DNA of 64,000 nucleotides from Paenibacillus polysaccharolyticus (GTDB lineage Bacteria > Bacillota > Bacilli > Paenibacillales > Paenibacillaceae): assembly GCF_900102085.1 (NCBI RefSeq), contig NZ_FMVM01000013.1, positions 170,986-234,985 on the forward strand, written 5' to 3'. Numbering within the stretch: position 1 is the stretch's first letter; every line of letters starts with the position of its first letter. The notes under the pieces are model-generated. The model ran no database searches. It was not told the origin of the DNA and saw only the letters and a program-made list of their open reading frames with translations. The translations under genes and the position numbers were made by a program. Shown piece by piece: positions 25,677-35,450 of the stretch.

Positions 25677-27581
25677 ATGAACGGAATGAAGAAGTCATGG
25701 TTACGCGTGCTGAGCACGGGTGTATTAGCAGGGATGTTGCTGGCAAGCACAGCTCTGCCAGTATGGGCAGCTGATGATGTTATTACCAATGAGCTGCGTG
25801 TCAAAGCAGGAAGTACAAGTGCTTTTATGAATGGCAAGAAACAAAACATCACGAAACCCCTCACGATTAAAGGCGTGACATTGGTGCCTGTCGGCGTATT
25901 CAAAAAAGCCTTTGGCAGTGAAGTGCGGCTGGAGAAAAATGATGTCATCAAAATCAAGGAAGGTCCACACGTTGTGGCCTTGAGAATAGACAGTTCCATC
26001 GCATGGATTGACGGTGCCAAAGTGGAGATGGGGACTGCCCCCAAAATGGTGAATGGTGTGTTAATGGTTCCTCTTCGCCCGGTTGCGGCAGGAATCGGTG
26101 CAACGATTGCGCCGAACAGTTCGGGAGAGATCGTCATTCGTTTGCTTCAAACGGGTGAGGGTGTGGATGAGGACGGCATCGACCTGGACAAAGGGAAAAC
26201 GAGAATTGGAAACAGCTATTATGGCTGGTCGATTCATTATCCAGCCGATCTTCTGGTGTTGCAAACGAATGAACAGGAACGCATGATGACCTTTGGCGCT
26301 ACGGATGAAAGTTATTTTCTCGAAGTGTATGTGAGTGACCAGAATGTGGTACTGGATGCGGATGACTTACTGACACAACTCGTGCAGGTGGCTAAACAGG
26401 CAGGAGATACGGTACTGGACCGTGAAGCGGTATCTAAAGGAAACAATCCTTATGCAAGAGTTGTCGTCAAAGATGCGGATGGCGTGTTGTGGGAGTTACG
26501 CCAGTACATTCATGACGGTCGTCAATATGATGTCTACTTGGCGGATTATGAGGCGATTAATTATAAAGATCTGGGCAAACATGCCTCATTGCTCAACTCT
26601 TTTGAACCAAGCTATTCGCAGTCAGATCGAACCATTAAGGATCTTTCCACGGTGGAGGACGACATGCGTGCGGCATGGAATGATGATTACGGAATTGAAT
26701 TAAAGGTTCCAGCGGGCTGGTCCATGGACAATAATAATATGGTTTATAAAGATAAAGACGGTGCTTATTTGCAACTTCGAGTGACTTCAGCCAAGTCCGG
26801 TGCAACGGTGAAGGACTGGAGTGATCAGCTCGAGAAGTGGATGCGTGAAACCTTTACAGCCGAGAGTTATCAGCAGATTGGTTCATTTACAACGGAAATC
26901 TCTGGCGAAACTGCCGAGGTGAATGAATTCCGTTATAACTTCGGGTCAGGATGGCAGACGGAATATGATGTGCTTTTGCAGAAGAACGGGTATCGTTACT
27001 ACGCGGAGTATACGTTCCCTGAAGGACAGGCCGCAGACCGAGCATGGTTTGAACGAATTATGAAAAGTGTAGAGATTGATTTTGACACGGTAAAAGATAA
27101 TTTCGGTCAGCTGGATGAAGATCCATATCTGACAGATAAAATGAAAACGATCACGCGTACGTCCAAAAACTATCATTACAGCGTGGATATTCCGCGCTAC
27201 TGGACGCCGTATAGTGATCGGTTTGAAAGCTCACCTGTCGTTTATACCTTCACGGGTGGCAACTTCTCCATTGCAGCCACAGAGGACAAGTCGATTGAGA
27301 TGACGGTTAGTCAGCTGAGAGAGGCCTATGCAGAGGCAGCCAAAACGCGAAAAAGCTTTAATCTGATCCGCAGCGAGCAACTGACCTTTGCAGGTGTACC
27401 GGCATTCTCCTTCACGTACCATGAAGTGGATAAGGGTGTGCCGTATACAGGTCGTCAGATTGTTTTTGAAAAGGATGGAATCACGTATACGATCACGAGT
27501 GGTCTGAACGACGCGAATCGTACGCAAGTGCAGGCAGCCATGCTGGAAAAAGCAGTGAACTCATTTACTTTTATTAAATAA
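25677..27581 (+). CDS. Secreted stalk-domain (copper amine oxidase N-like) protein of unknown function
   Basis: A 634-residue exported protein. It has a signal peptide (to about residue 32, cut near VWAAD) and a copper amine oxidase N-terminal-like 'stalk' domain at about 40-160 (VKAGSTSAFMNGK, VPVGVFKKAFG, VNGVLMVPLRPVAAGIG). No catalytic amine oxidase domain follows. The remaining ~450 residues contain three segments of similar size that each begin with a soluble alpha/beta-like stretch (YGWSIHYPADL, YGIELKVPAGWS, YHYSVDIPRYW), suggesting a triplicated domain. GAGAGGACGA precedes the start. It is cotranscribed with the HtrA-like protease and may be its substrate or adaptor; that is inference. 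Confidence 0.75.
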   Translation: MNGMKKSWLRVLSTGVLAGMLLASTALPVWAADDVITNELRVKAGSTSAFMNGKKQNITKPLTIKGVTLVPVGVFKKAFGSEVRLEKNDVIKIKEGPHVVALRIDSSIAWIDGAKVEMGTAPKMVNGVLMVPLRPVAAGIGATIAPNSSGEIVIRLLQTGEGVDEDGIDLDKGKTRIGNSYYGWSIHYPADLLVLQTNEQERMMTFGATDESYFLEVYVSDQNVVLDADDLLTQLVQVAKQAGDTVLDREAVSKGNNPYARVVVKDADGVLWELRQYIHDGRQYDVYLADYEAINYKDLGKHASLLNSFEPSYSQSDRTIKDLSTVEDDMRAAWNDDYGIELKVPAGWSMDNNNMVYKDKDGAYLQLRVTSAKSGATVKDWSDQLEKWMRETFTAESYQQIGSFTTEISGETAEVNEFRYNFGSGWQTEYDVLLQKNGYRYYAEYTFPEGQAADRAWFERIMKSVEIDFDTVKDNFGQLDEDPYLTDKMKTITRTSKNYHYSVDIPRYWTPYSDRFESSPVVYTFTGGNFSIAATEDKSIEMTVSQLREAYAEAAKTRKSFNLIRSEQLTFAGVPAFSFTYHEVDKGVPYTGRQIVFEKDGITYTITSGLNDANRTQVQAAMLEKAVNSFTFIK

Positions 27582-27601
27582 CAATAGATGTGTAGAAATT
27601 G

Positions 27602-27632
27602 CCGGAGGGTTAAGAACCTTCCGGTTTTTTTT
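27602..27632 (+). terminator. Terminator after the stalk-domain gene
   Basis: CCGGAGGGTT pairs with AACCTTCCGG across AAG, followed by eight T. The next 320 bases, up to 27952, hold only the leader of the U32 gene; I see no gene or confident promoter in them. Confidence 0.9.
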
Positions 27633-27952
27633 CTTTGGCTGTGACTTCACAATGAATGGCATAAGGTGTAAATATGTTGAGAATGAGTGGAATCTCTATG
27701 GAAAAATGATGAAAATGACAAACGGTTTTTTCAGGAAACCGTAGAAGAGTCGGTGCAGAAGTGGTACACTATACTAGTTCAGGAGTTATTACTGCTGATT
27801 TGAGAAATAGAGAGACTGTAGGCCTTGATTTCAGGCAATACAGACATAATGTATAGATATAGTGATACTTGACGTTGACAGCAATGCAGGCGTACCGAAA
27901 TACAGGTACCAAGGGAAGAACACTGGCTGAGGCCGGTATGGGGAGGATCTAC

Positions 27953-30466
27953 ATGAAAACAGCAACAATACGAAGAGAAGACGTTGAGCTTCTGGCACCT
28001 GCAGGGGACTGGGATTGCATGCGTTCGGCGGTAGCCAACGGAGCGGATGCGATTTTCTTCGGGGTCGAAAAATTCAATGCAAGGGCACGAGCGAACAATT
28101 TCCGTATGGACGAGCTACCGGAGATTATGGCGTTTTTGCACAGTTACGGCGTAAAAGGGTTCCTGACCTTTAATATATTGATCTTTGAAAATGAGTTGAA
28201 AGATGCCAAAGAACTCATCGATGCCTGCGTAGATGCGGGTGTGGATGCTGTGATCGTACAGGATCTGGGTCTGGTCAAAATGATTCGTGAGATTTCGCCG
28301 GACTTTCCGATTCACGGTTCCACGCAGATGACGATTACGTCGCCTGAAGCGGTAGAGTTTACCAAGCCGTTTGACATGGAACGTGTCGTACTTGGACGGG
28401 AAAACAATTTGAAGCAGATTCAAAAGATTGGTGATCAAGCGAAACTTCCGATGGAAGTATTCGTGCATGGCGCACTTTGCGTATCCTATTCGGGTCAGTG
28501 TCTGACTTCCGAAATGTGGGGCGGACGTTCCGCGAACCGTGGAGAATGTGCGCAGGCGTGCCGTCTGCCGTACGATCTGATGGTGGATGGTGTTCACCAG
28601 CCGATGGGGGATGTGGCGTATCTGCTATCGCCGAAAGATCTGGCAGCCATTGATATCATGCCGGAATTGATTGAAGCAGGCGTAACGTCTTTCAAAATCG
28701 AAGGTCGACTCAAAACGCCAGAGTACGTAGCGAACGTAGTTAGTAAATATCGTAAAGCCATTGACCGTTATTTTGACGGTGACAATACACGGACAAGCAA
28801 AGAAGAGATTCGTGAGTTGCAACAGAGCTTCTCGCGTGGATTCACACATGGTTTCCTGGACGGCACGAATAACAAACAGCTGGTAGACGGGACGTTCCCG
28901 AAAAGCCGTGGCGTTTACCTGGGGCGTGTAGATCAAGTGCTGCGTGATGGTGTTGTGCTGAAACTGGATGCACCCGTGAAACGTGGAGACGGCATTGTAT
29001 TTGATGCTGGTGATCCAACGAAGAAAGAAGAAGGCGGACGTGTATATGATGTACGCCGCAAAGGTGTGAAGATCGAAGGCGAAGCCGGCGAAGGCTGGAT
29101 CGTGGACATCGTGCCAGGCCGCAGTGATGTGGATCTGCGTCGTGTGAAAGTCGGCGATAAGGTATGGAAAACCAATGACCCTGCGCTCGACAAACGTTTG
29201 CGTCAAAGCTTTGAGACCGACAAACCTTACCGTGTCTTCCCGGTCAAAGTGAAAGTCATCGGCAGCCCGGGGCAACCGCTCAGCACGTGGTGGACCGACG
29301 TGCAGAAGGGAACGACCGTGCGCGTGGATTCGGAGATGGAACTGGACATTGCCCAGAAACGTCCGATGACCCATGAATTGCTCGAGGAGCAATTCGGACG
29401 TCTCGGCGGCACCGTGTTCCAGCTTGAGGAACTGGACGTCAATCTGCACGGTGACGTCATCATTCCGATGCGCGAGTTGAACAATATTCGCCGTCAGGCG
29501 GTCGAACAACTCGCGGGCGAGCGCCCGAAACCGCCCGTCTACGTGAAACGGGTGGTGGACGTGTACGGCGATGCGGCACAACCGGCATCGCCAGTGGCTC
29601 GCGGTCAAGCAGAGCTGACCGCGCTGTGCCGCAGCCTGCCACAAGTGGAGGCAGCGCTGGAAGCTGGCGTCGGCATGATCTACGCCGACTTTGAGTTTAT
29701 CAAGCAATTCCCGGCAGCCGTGGAAGCTGTACATGCTGCAGGTCGTAAAATCGCGCTGGCTACGCCGCGTATTCATATGCCTGGCGAGAACGGCTATCAC
29801 AACAATATCTTGCGTTTGGAGCCGGATGCGGTACTCGTTCGTAATACAGGTGCGCTTTACTTCTACCTGCGTCACCGTAGAATGAATCCGGACGCGAAGC
29901 ATCCGCAGCTGATCGGGGACTTCTCCTTGAACATCGCCAACCACAAGGCAGTGGAATTGTTCCTGGAAGCAGGGTGCGACTGGATCACGCCGTCGTATGA
30001 CCTGAACATTCAGCAGATGGTTGATCTGCTCGGTAACTCCCGTACAAGTCAGACCGAAGTGGTTATCCATCAGCATTTGCCGATGTTCCACACGGAGCAC
30101 TGTGTGTACTGTACGTTTATGAGTGAAGGAACGGACTATACGAACTGTGGACGCCCTTGCGAAGAGAAACGGGCTTCCTTGCAAGACCGAATTGGTATGT
30201 CTCACCCCGTACGCGTGGATGAAGGGTGCCGTAACACGGTGTATAACGCAGTTGAGCAGTCCGGTGCAGAGTATCTTACGAATTTCATGGATCTCGGAGT
30301 ATCCCGTTACCGGGTAGAGTTCCTGGAAGAGACGCCGGAGCAGGTGAAGGAAGTTATTGACCTGTACAACCGTGCACTGCGTGGCGAGATCAGCGGTACA
30401 CAAGTATGGAAAACCCTGAAAGCAACGAATCAGCTGGGCGTTACACGCGGCCAACTGGTGAAATAA
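27953..30466 (+). CDS. U32 family protein, RlhA-like (RNA C/U hydroxylation)
   Basis: U32 'peptidases' of this type are now known as RNA-hydroxylating enzymes: RlhA makes 5-hydroxycytidine in 23S rRNA and TrhP makes 5-hydroxyuridine in tRNA. The N-terminal U32 barrel begins with ELLAPAGDWDCMRSAVANGADA and carries the cysteine cluster (CVSYSGQCLTSE, then GECAQACRLPY). A DUF3656-type middle domain follows (about 330-560), as in RlhA. A second barrel-like half ends in another cysteine set (HCVYCTF...NCGRPC) likely to hold an iron-sulfur centre. At 837 residues it is longer than E. coli RlhA. The ATG at 27953 has GGGGAGGA upstream. Which RNA it modifies cannot be read. Confidence 0.8.
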   Translation: MKTATIRREDVELLAPAGDWDCMRSAVANGADAIFFGVEKFNARARANNFRMDELPEIMAFLHSYGVKGFLTFNILIFENELKDAKELIDACVDAGVDAVIVQDLGLVKMIREISPDFPIHGSTQMTITSPEAVEFTKPFDMERVVLGRENNLKQIQKIGDQAKLPMEVFVHGALCVSYSGQCLTSEMWGGRSANRGECAQACRLPYDLMVDGVHQPMGDVAYLLSPKDLAAIDIMPELIEAGVTSFKIEGRLKTPEYVANVVSKYRKAIDRYFDGDNTRTSKEEIRELQQSFSRGFTHGFLDGTNNKQLVDGTFPKSRGVYLGRVDQVLRDGVVLKLDAPVKRGDGIVFDAGDPTKKEEGGRVYDVRRKGVKIEGEAGEGWIVDIVPGRSDVDLRRVKVGDKVWKTNDPALDKRLRQSFETDKPYRVFPVKVKVIGSPGQPLSTWWTDVQKGTTVRVDSEMELDIAQKRPMTHELLEEQFGRLGGTVFQLEELDVNLHGDVIIPMRELNNIRRQAVEQLAGERPKPPVYVKRVVDVYGDAAQPASPVARGQAELTALCRSLPQVEAALEAGVGMIYADFEFIKQFPAAVEAVHAAGRKIALATPRIHMPGENGYHNNILRLEPDAVLVRNTGALYFYLRHRRMNPDAKHPQLIGDFSLNIANHKAVELFLEAGCDWITPSYDLNIQQMVDLLGNSRTSQTEVVIHQHLPMFHTEHCVYCTFMSEGTDYTNCGRPCEEKRASLQDRIGMSHPVRVDEGCRNTVYNAVEQSGAEYLTNFMDLGVSRYRVEFLEETPEQVKEVIDLYNRALRGEISGTQVWKTLKATNQLGVTRGQLVK

Positions 30467-30480
30467 AACGGAACAACAAG

Positions 30481-30670
30481 CTATATAAGTTGAACTATTT
30501 TTTTACACAAAAACGGAGAGGACAGAAAAAACCTGAAAAAGCGAAGCGTTAGCCTTTATCACCGGATTTTCCCTTTTAGGAAAGGGAATCAAAAAAATCT
30601 GGGGATAACAGTGATTGGAAGGTTATTCTGTCATCGAAGTGCACGTGTAAACAACTGTGTTTCAACTTAA
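30481..30670 (+). repeat. Structured ~190-bp repeat, copy 3
   Basis: ATATAAGTTGAAC...TTTACAC at the left mirrors GTGTAAA...TTCAACTTA at the right. The inner stem ATCACCGGATTTT/AAAATCTGGGGAT differs from copy 1 on both arms and still mostly pairs. Same orientation as the other copies. It lies between the U32 gene and the SNF2 helicase gene. Confidence 0.85.
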
Positions 30671-30674
30671 TAAG

Positions 30675-30715
30675 CAACCCCAATCTCTGCTTTACGGAGC
30701 TCTTGGGGTTTTTTC
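30675..30715 (+). terminator. Terminator between the U32 and SNF2 genes
   Basis: AACCCCAA pairs with TTGGGGTT, with an inner CTC/GAG helix, followed by TTTT. It starts right after the repeat and ~40 bases before the SNF2 start. Confidence 0.75.
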
Positions 30716-30752
30716 TATAAAAGCGGCATCGGCAACCAAGGAGGTGTGAAGC

Positions 30753-33700
30753 GTGGCTCCATTTACGATGATGGATATCAAATTGCTGTGCGGGGTCACG
30801 GCATTCAAACACGGTGAAGAATATCAACAGTCTGGCAGGATTGGCAAGCTGGCTGTGAGTGAAGACGGACGTCATTATCAAGCTGTTGTTCGGGGGACGG
30901 AAGCCTACGAAGTGAAGGTAGACCTGGACGATGCGGGAGAGATTGAAGCGCATTGCAACTGCCCGGCGTACGGCAACTATTATGACTACTGCAAACATAT
31001 CGCGGCTGTTCTGCTTGTTATTCATGAACGTGAGGACATGCCAGAGCCATCCAGTGGCAGAGGGACACCGTCAAAAGTGGGCACACTGGTCGAAGAAGAG
31101 AAATGGGAACGGCCTTATTCAGATTTAATATCTACTGCACAAGGTCAGCAATCGCAGCAACTGGGCCAACCACATCAACCGCAACAGCACAAGCCGCAGA
31201 CATTGTCCCCTTCTCCTTTTGCACAGGCAGGTCGTCCAAGTTCAGCCTCAGGCTGGGGCCGCTCTGCGGATAAACCGTCCTACCGCACAGCAGACCAGAT
31301 TTTATCCATGTTTGCGAAGGATCGCAGATTGACGCATGAACGGGAGTCAAAATACACAGCACCGGTTACCCGCTCTATGCTACGAGAAGAATTACAGGTA
31401 CAGTTCATCTGTAAGCTGGTACATGTGCATAAAGGTGGAGCCAAGCTGGCGCTTGAATTAAAAGTGGGCAACAAACGACTCTATGTCGTGCAGAAGGTCA
31501 AGCAGTTCCTGAACTGTATTGAAAAGGGCGAGCCCATGTCCTTCACCAAGCTGTTTCATTATGATCCGCTGCTACATGTGTTTCGGGCGGAAGATCAGGC
31601 TATCCTTTCCATGCTCATTCGTATGAGACAGAGTGAAGAGGCATACCGTGAATCGATTTCCGGTTATCTGGGTGCTTCGGACGGTCGCGATATCCTGATC
31701 GCTCCAATTGTCTGGAAGCCACTGCTGGAGTTGCTTATGCAAGCGGATAGCCGCATGGAGGGCACAGGCCTGGCAAACGGTCCGTTAACCCTAAGCGAGG
31801 GAGCATTGCCTCTATTTTACCGGATCGCAGAGGGGGCGAATGAAGGGTATCAGCTGGAGGTGTCAGGACTGCGTGAGTTGATTCTGCTTCCGGCATATGA
31901 TGCGGCGGTTGTTGAAGGGCAGCTCTATATGTTAGAACCGACGCAGATGAGAAGTCTGGAGGACCTGAACCGTGCGCTCACATCCTACGGCATTAAAGAA
32001 AGCATTGATATCTCGTCACAGCAGGTGGATGAGTTTGTGCAGCATGTTGTACCGGAACTGCGGACATTGGGGCATCTGTCGATTGATTCCCATGTGCGCG
32101 AACAGATTGCCGAACCCGAGTTGTTACCGAAATTGTATATCGACTTTTACCGGGAACGCATTACAGCACGTCTGGAATTCGATTATGGCGTCATGGTTAT
32201 TAACCCGCTGGCAGAGTATTTAATTAACGAGGAAGAAAAGAAAGTCATCTTGATCCGTGACCGCTTCAAGGAACGCAATCTCATCGAGAGACTGGATCGT
32301 TCTTTTCTGGAGCGGGAGGGGAGTGTCTGGGCAAGCGAGCGTGAGGACGCCATCTATGATGTGATGTATCACCTGTTGCCTGAGTTTGAGAAGCTGGCCG
32401 ATATCTATATGCCGAATGCTGTGAAAGCGATGATGCCAACGTATCCGGTACCGCCGAAGGTTCGTGCTGATCTGGGAAAAGGACTGGACTGGCTGGAGAT
32501 TTCCTTCGAGATGGAGGGAGTCGACGAGCAGGAGTTGCAAGAACTGATGCGCAGCATTGTGGAAAAGAAAGCTTTCTTCCGCCTGCGAAGCGGTGTCTTT
32601 CTGTCACTTGAAAATGATGGCGCGAGCAGCTTCGCTCACATGGCTGACGCGCTTGGACTGGAAGCAAAGGATATCCAGAGCAGCCATATCCGGTTGCCTG
32701 CTGTGAGAGCGTTGCAGCTTCCGGGCAGAGATGAAGTTTCGGGTCATGTGAAATGGGGAGGATCGCTCAAACGTTTCCTAGATGATCTGCGTGATCCGGA
32801 CCGGATGGACTTTCCGTTGCCTCAGACGCTGGCGCCCGTGCTGCGGGATTACCAGGCAAGCGGGTATCAGTGGCTTCGTACGCTCGCACATTACCGGTTT
32901 GGCGGCATTCTGGCAGATGATATGGGACTGGGTAAAACACTGCAAAGTATCGCCTACATCACAGCTTCATTACAGGAGAGACCCGTGTATGAGCAGGGAC
33001 AAGAGGCAGGGCTACCAGCTGATAAACACAACTCCATTTCTAATAATTGGACCATGGATGGGTCTAAGCAGGCTTACTTGGCTAACGTCAGTGGAACGAT
33101 AGATGATGCATGGCACACCTCGCAGCAAGACAGTCTGACCATACGCACGCGAATGACACATCCGCCGGTATTGGTTGTTGCGCCTGCTTCATTAACTTAC
33201 AACTGGGCGAATGAGTTTGCACGGTTTGCTCCGCATTTGAATGTATTGATCGCCGCAGGACAGAAGGATGAACGCGCCAGCATGCTGGCGGATATGGACA
33301 AGGCGGATGTGATCGTGACATCGTATCCGTTGCTACGACGTGATCTGGATACGTATTTGGGAAGAACCTTCCATACCCTGATTCTGGACGAGGCACAGGC
33401 AGTCAAAAATGCATCGTCCCAGACAGCGCAAGCCGTCAAACAAATTCAGGCGCCGCGCCGTTTTACCCTGACAGGTACACCTGTCGAGAATTCACTGGAT
33501 GAACTATGGTCTATTTTTGAAGCCGTATTTCCGGGTTTATTCCCGAGCTACAGAAGATTTCGTGACTTGCCGCCAGAACGCATCTCGCGTATGGTTCGTC
33601 CGTTCATTCTCCGTCGCTTGAAGAAAGATGTATTGGAAGAATTGCCGGATCGGATTGAGACGGTGCAACGCTCTGAGCTGACGGTCGAACAGAAAAAGCT

Positions 33701-34370
33701 TTACGCAGCGTATCTCTCTCAGCTTCAGGATGAGACCACAAAGGACATGGAAGACAACGGTTTCCAGAAAAATCGGATCAAAATTTTGGCCGGTATCACT
33801 CGCCTGCGTCAGTTATGTTGTCACCCGGCACTATTTGTGGACGGATATCAAGGGGATTCCGGGAAAATGGAGCAACTGCTGGAGACCGTCCAGGACTGTC
33901 TGGCCGCTGGCAAACGCATTCTGATCTTCTCCCAGTTTGCAAGTATGCTTAACCTCATTCGTCAGACTCTTACAGCGCAAGGCAACAGCTTGTTTTATCT
34001 GGATGGACAAACCCCTGCCCAGAGTCGTGTAGACATGTGTCGCAGGTTTAATGAGGGAGAAGCTGAACTGTTTCTGATCTCGCTCAAGGCTGGTGGAACC
34101 GGACTGAACCTGACGGGAGCCGATACCGTCATATTATATGATCTGTGGTGGAATCCCGCCGTGGAGGAACAGGCGATTGGAAGAGCTCATCGTATGGGGC
34201 AGAAACAAGTGGTTCAGGTGATTCGTCTTGTGACGGAGGGCACGATTGAAGAGAAGATTTTGGAGTTGCAACAGCGGAAAAAGGATTTGATTGCTGAGGT
34301 CATTGAACCGGGCGATGGAGGATCAACGACATTATCCGAGCAGGATATTCGCGAGTTGTTAATGGTATAG
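30753..34370 (+). CDS. SWIM zinc-finger SNF2-family helicase
   Basis: A DNA-dependent ATPase of the bacterial SNF2 group. Domains in order: a SWIM zinc finger (CNCPAYGNYYDYCKHIAAVLL, about residues 68-90), a Gln/Pro/Ser-rich linker, an SNF2-associated helical region, then the two-lobed motor. Motor motifs: DDMGLGKT, VVAPASLTYNW, LDEAQAVKN, TGTPVEN in lobe 1 and SLKAGGTGLNLTGAD, QAIGRAHRMGQ in lobe 2. About 80 residues separate motif I from motif Ia, far more than usual, and they are low in conserved character. AAGGAGGTG precedes the GTG start. Partner and DNA substrate are unknown. Confidence 0.92.
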   Translation: MAPFTMMDIKLLCGVTAFKHGEEYQQSGRIGKLAVSEDGRHYQAVVRGTEAYEVKVDLDDAGEIEAHCNCPAYGNYYDYCKHIAAVLLVIHEREDMPEPSSGRGTPSKVGTLVEEEKWERPYSDLISTAQGQQSQQLGQPHQPQQHKPQTLSPSPFAQAGRPSSASGWGRSADKPSYRTADQILSMFAKDRRLTHERESKYTAPVTRSMLREELQVQFICKLVHVHKGGAKLALELKVGNKRLYVVQKVKQFLNCIEKGEPMSFTKLFHYDPLLHVFRAEDQAILSMLIRMRQSEEAYRESISGYLGASDGRDILIAPIVWKPLLELLMQADSRMEGTGLANGPLTLSEGALPLFYRIAEGANEGYQLEVSGLRELILLPAYDAAVVEGQLYMLEPTQMRSLEDLNRALTSYGIKESIDISSQQVDEFVQHVVPELRTLGHLSIDSHVREQIAEPELLPKLYIDFYRERITARLEFDYGVMVINPLAEYLINEEEKKVILIRDRFKERNLIERLDRSFLEREGSVWASEREDAIYDVMYHLLPEFEKLADIYMPNAVKAMMPTYPVPPKVRADLGKGLDWLEISFEMEGVDEQELQELMRSIVEKKAFFRLRSGVFLSLENDGASSFAHMADALGLEAKDIQSSHIRLPAVRALQLPGRDEVSGHVKWGGSLKRFLDDLRDPDRMDFPLPQTLAPVLRDYQASGYQWLRTLAHYRFGGILADDMGLGKTLQSIAYITASLQERPVYEQGQEAGLPADKHNSISNNWTMDGSKQAYLANVSGTIDDAWHTSQQDSLTIRTRMTHPPVLVVAPASLTYNWANEFARFAPHLNVLIAAGQKDERASMLADMDKADVIVTSYPLLRRDLDTYLGRTFHTLILDEAQAVKNASSQTAQAVKQIQAPRRFTLTGTPVENSLDELWSIFEAVFPGLFPSYRRFRDLPPERISRMVRPFILRRLKKDVLEELPDRIETVQRSELTVEQKKLYAAYLSQLQDETTKDMEDNGFQKNRIKILAGITRLRQLCCHPALFVDGYQGDSGKMEQLLETVQDCLAAGKRILIFSQFASMLNLIRQTLTAQGNSLFYLDGQTPAQSRVDMCRRFNEGEAELFLISLKAGGTGLNLTGADTVILYDLWWNPAVEEQAIGRAHRMGQKQVVQVIRLVTEGTIEEKILELQQRKKDLIAEVIEPGDGGSTTLSEQDIRELLMV

Positions 34371-34490
34371 AGGAAACTCGATTTTTATACAACGATGGTT
34401 AATAAAATGTGGTAATGTATAGAGAAATGCTTCACTTTTATCAAGCTATTAATCGTAATATCCCTACACTAATTTGATTCAGCTAAAGGA

Positions 34491-35378
34491 GTGTTTTCTA
34501 TACGTATCCGCAAAGCGATTATTCCAGCCGCTGGACTGGGAACCAGGTTCCTGCCTGCCACCAAAGCCATGCCGAAAGAAATGCTGCCCATTGTGGACAA
34601 GCCAACCATTCAATATATTATTGAAGAAGCCGTTGCCTCAGGAATTGAAGATATTATTATCGTGACAGGGAAAGGGAAGCGGGCGATCGAGGACCACTTT
34701 GATTATTCCTTTGAACTTGAACAGAATCTCGTCGATAAAAAAAAGTGGGAGTTGCTAAGTGAGGTCCGAAAATCGTCAGAAATGGCAGATATTCATTATA
34801 TTCGTCAAAAAGAACCTAAAGGCTTGGGTCACGCCATCTGGTGTGCTCGCAAGTTCATTGGTAACGAGCCTTTTGCTGTGCTTCTTGGAGACGATATCGT
34901 AGAATCTGACAAGCCTTGCTTGCAACAAATGATGGAAGTTTATGATGAATTACAGTCTCCCATTGTTGGCGTACAGCCTGTAGAATGGAACAATGTTTCT
35001 CGTTACGGTATTGTGGACGGAGAGTTGCTAGCTCGTACGGATGAACGCGTCTTTAGAGCACAACGTTTGATTGAAAAGCCGAAAACGGAGGATTCTCCTT
35101 CGAATCTGGCGATTATGGGCCGTTATATTCTTACTCCCGACATTTTTGAAATCTTGGGCAGGCAGTCTGCCGGTGTAGGCGGAGAGATTCAGTTGACGGA
35201 TGCTTTATCCCGTCTGAACGAGCAAAGACAGATTCTCGCGTATCATTTTGATGGCTTACGCCATGATGTGGGTGAGAAGTTAGGTTTCATTGAAACATCC
35301 ATTCACTATGCGTTACAGCGTCCCGATCTGCGGGAGGATTTACTGAAGTATTTGAAAGATATCGTGGTATCAGACTGA
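34491..35378 (+). CDS. galU: UTP-glucose-1-phosphate uridylyltransferase
   Basis: Makes UDP-glucose from UTP and glucose-1-phosphate for surface polymers. The nucleotidyltransferase signature AAGLGTRFLPATKAMPKEMLP is present near the N-terminus, with KPTIQYIIEEA, LLGDDIV and GGEIQLTDAL further on. Length (295) is normal. The start is odd: the annotated GTG at 34491 lies directly against AAAGGA (34486-34491). The residue that aligns with the usual MKIRKAIIPAAG start is an ATA codon at 34500, 8-9 bases from that site. It stands at the edge of the glycan locus and supplies a precursor. Confidence 0.93.
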   Translation: MFSIRIRKAIIPAAGLGTRFLPATKAMPKEMLPIVDKPTIQYIIEEAVASGIEDIIIVTGKGKRAIEDHFDYSFELEQNLVDKKKWELLSEVRKSSEMADIHYIRQKEPKGLGHAIWCARKFIGNEPFAVLLGDDIVESDKPCLQQMMEVYDELQSPIVGVQPVEWNNVSRYGIVDGELLARTDERVFRAQRLIEKPKTEDSPSNLAIMGRYILTPDIFEILGRQSAGVGGEIQLTDALSRLNEQRQILAYHFDGLRHDVGEKLGFIETSIHYALQRPDLREDLLKYLKDIVVSD

Positions 35379-35450
35379 TTATTGAATCAATTCCTGTACT
35401 TACGTTATCAATCTACTATTTCTTTATGATGTTTCTACTATGGACAAGAC

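Noticed and set aside
27582..27952. Riboswitch or T-box upstream of the U32 gene
   Set aside because: I looked for T-box, SAM and purine-type conserved motifs and saw none. Only a terminator of the previous gene is supportable.
28625..30454. A 609-residue open frame on the minus strand
   Set aside because: It lies entirely antisense to the clearly real U32 gene, has no ribosome binding site, and its residues (rich in His, Arg and Gln) look like an antisense reading of a GC-rich gene.
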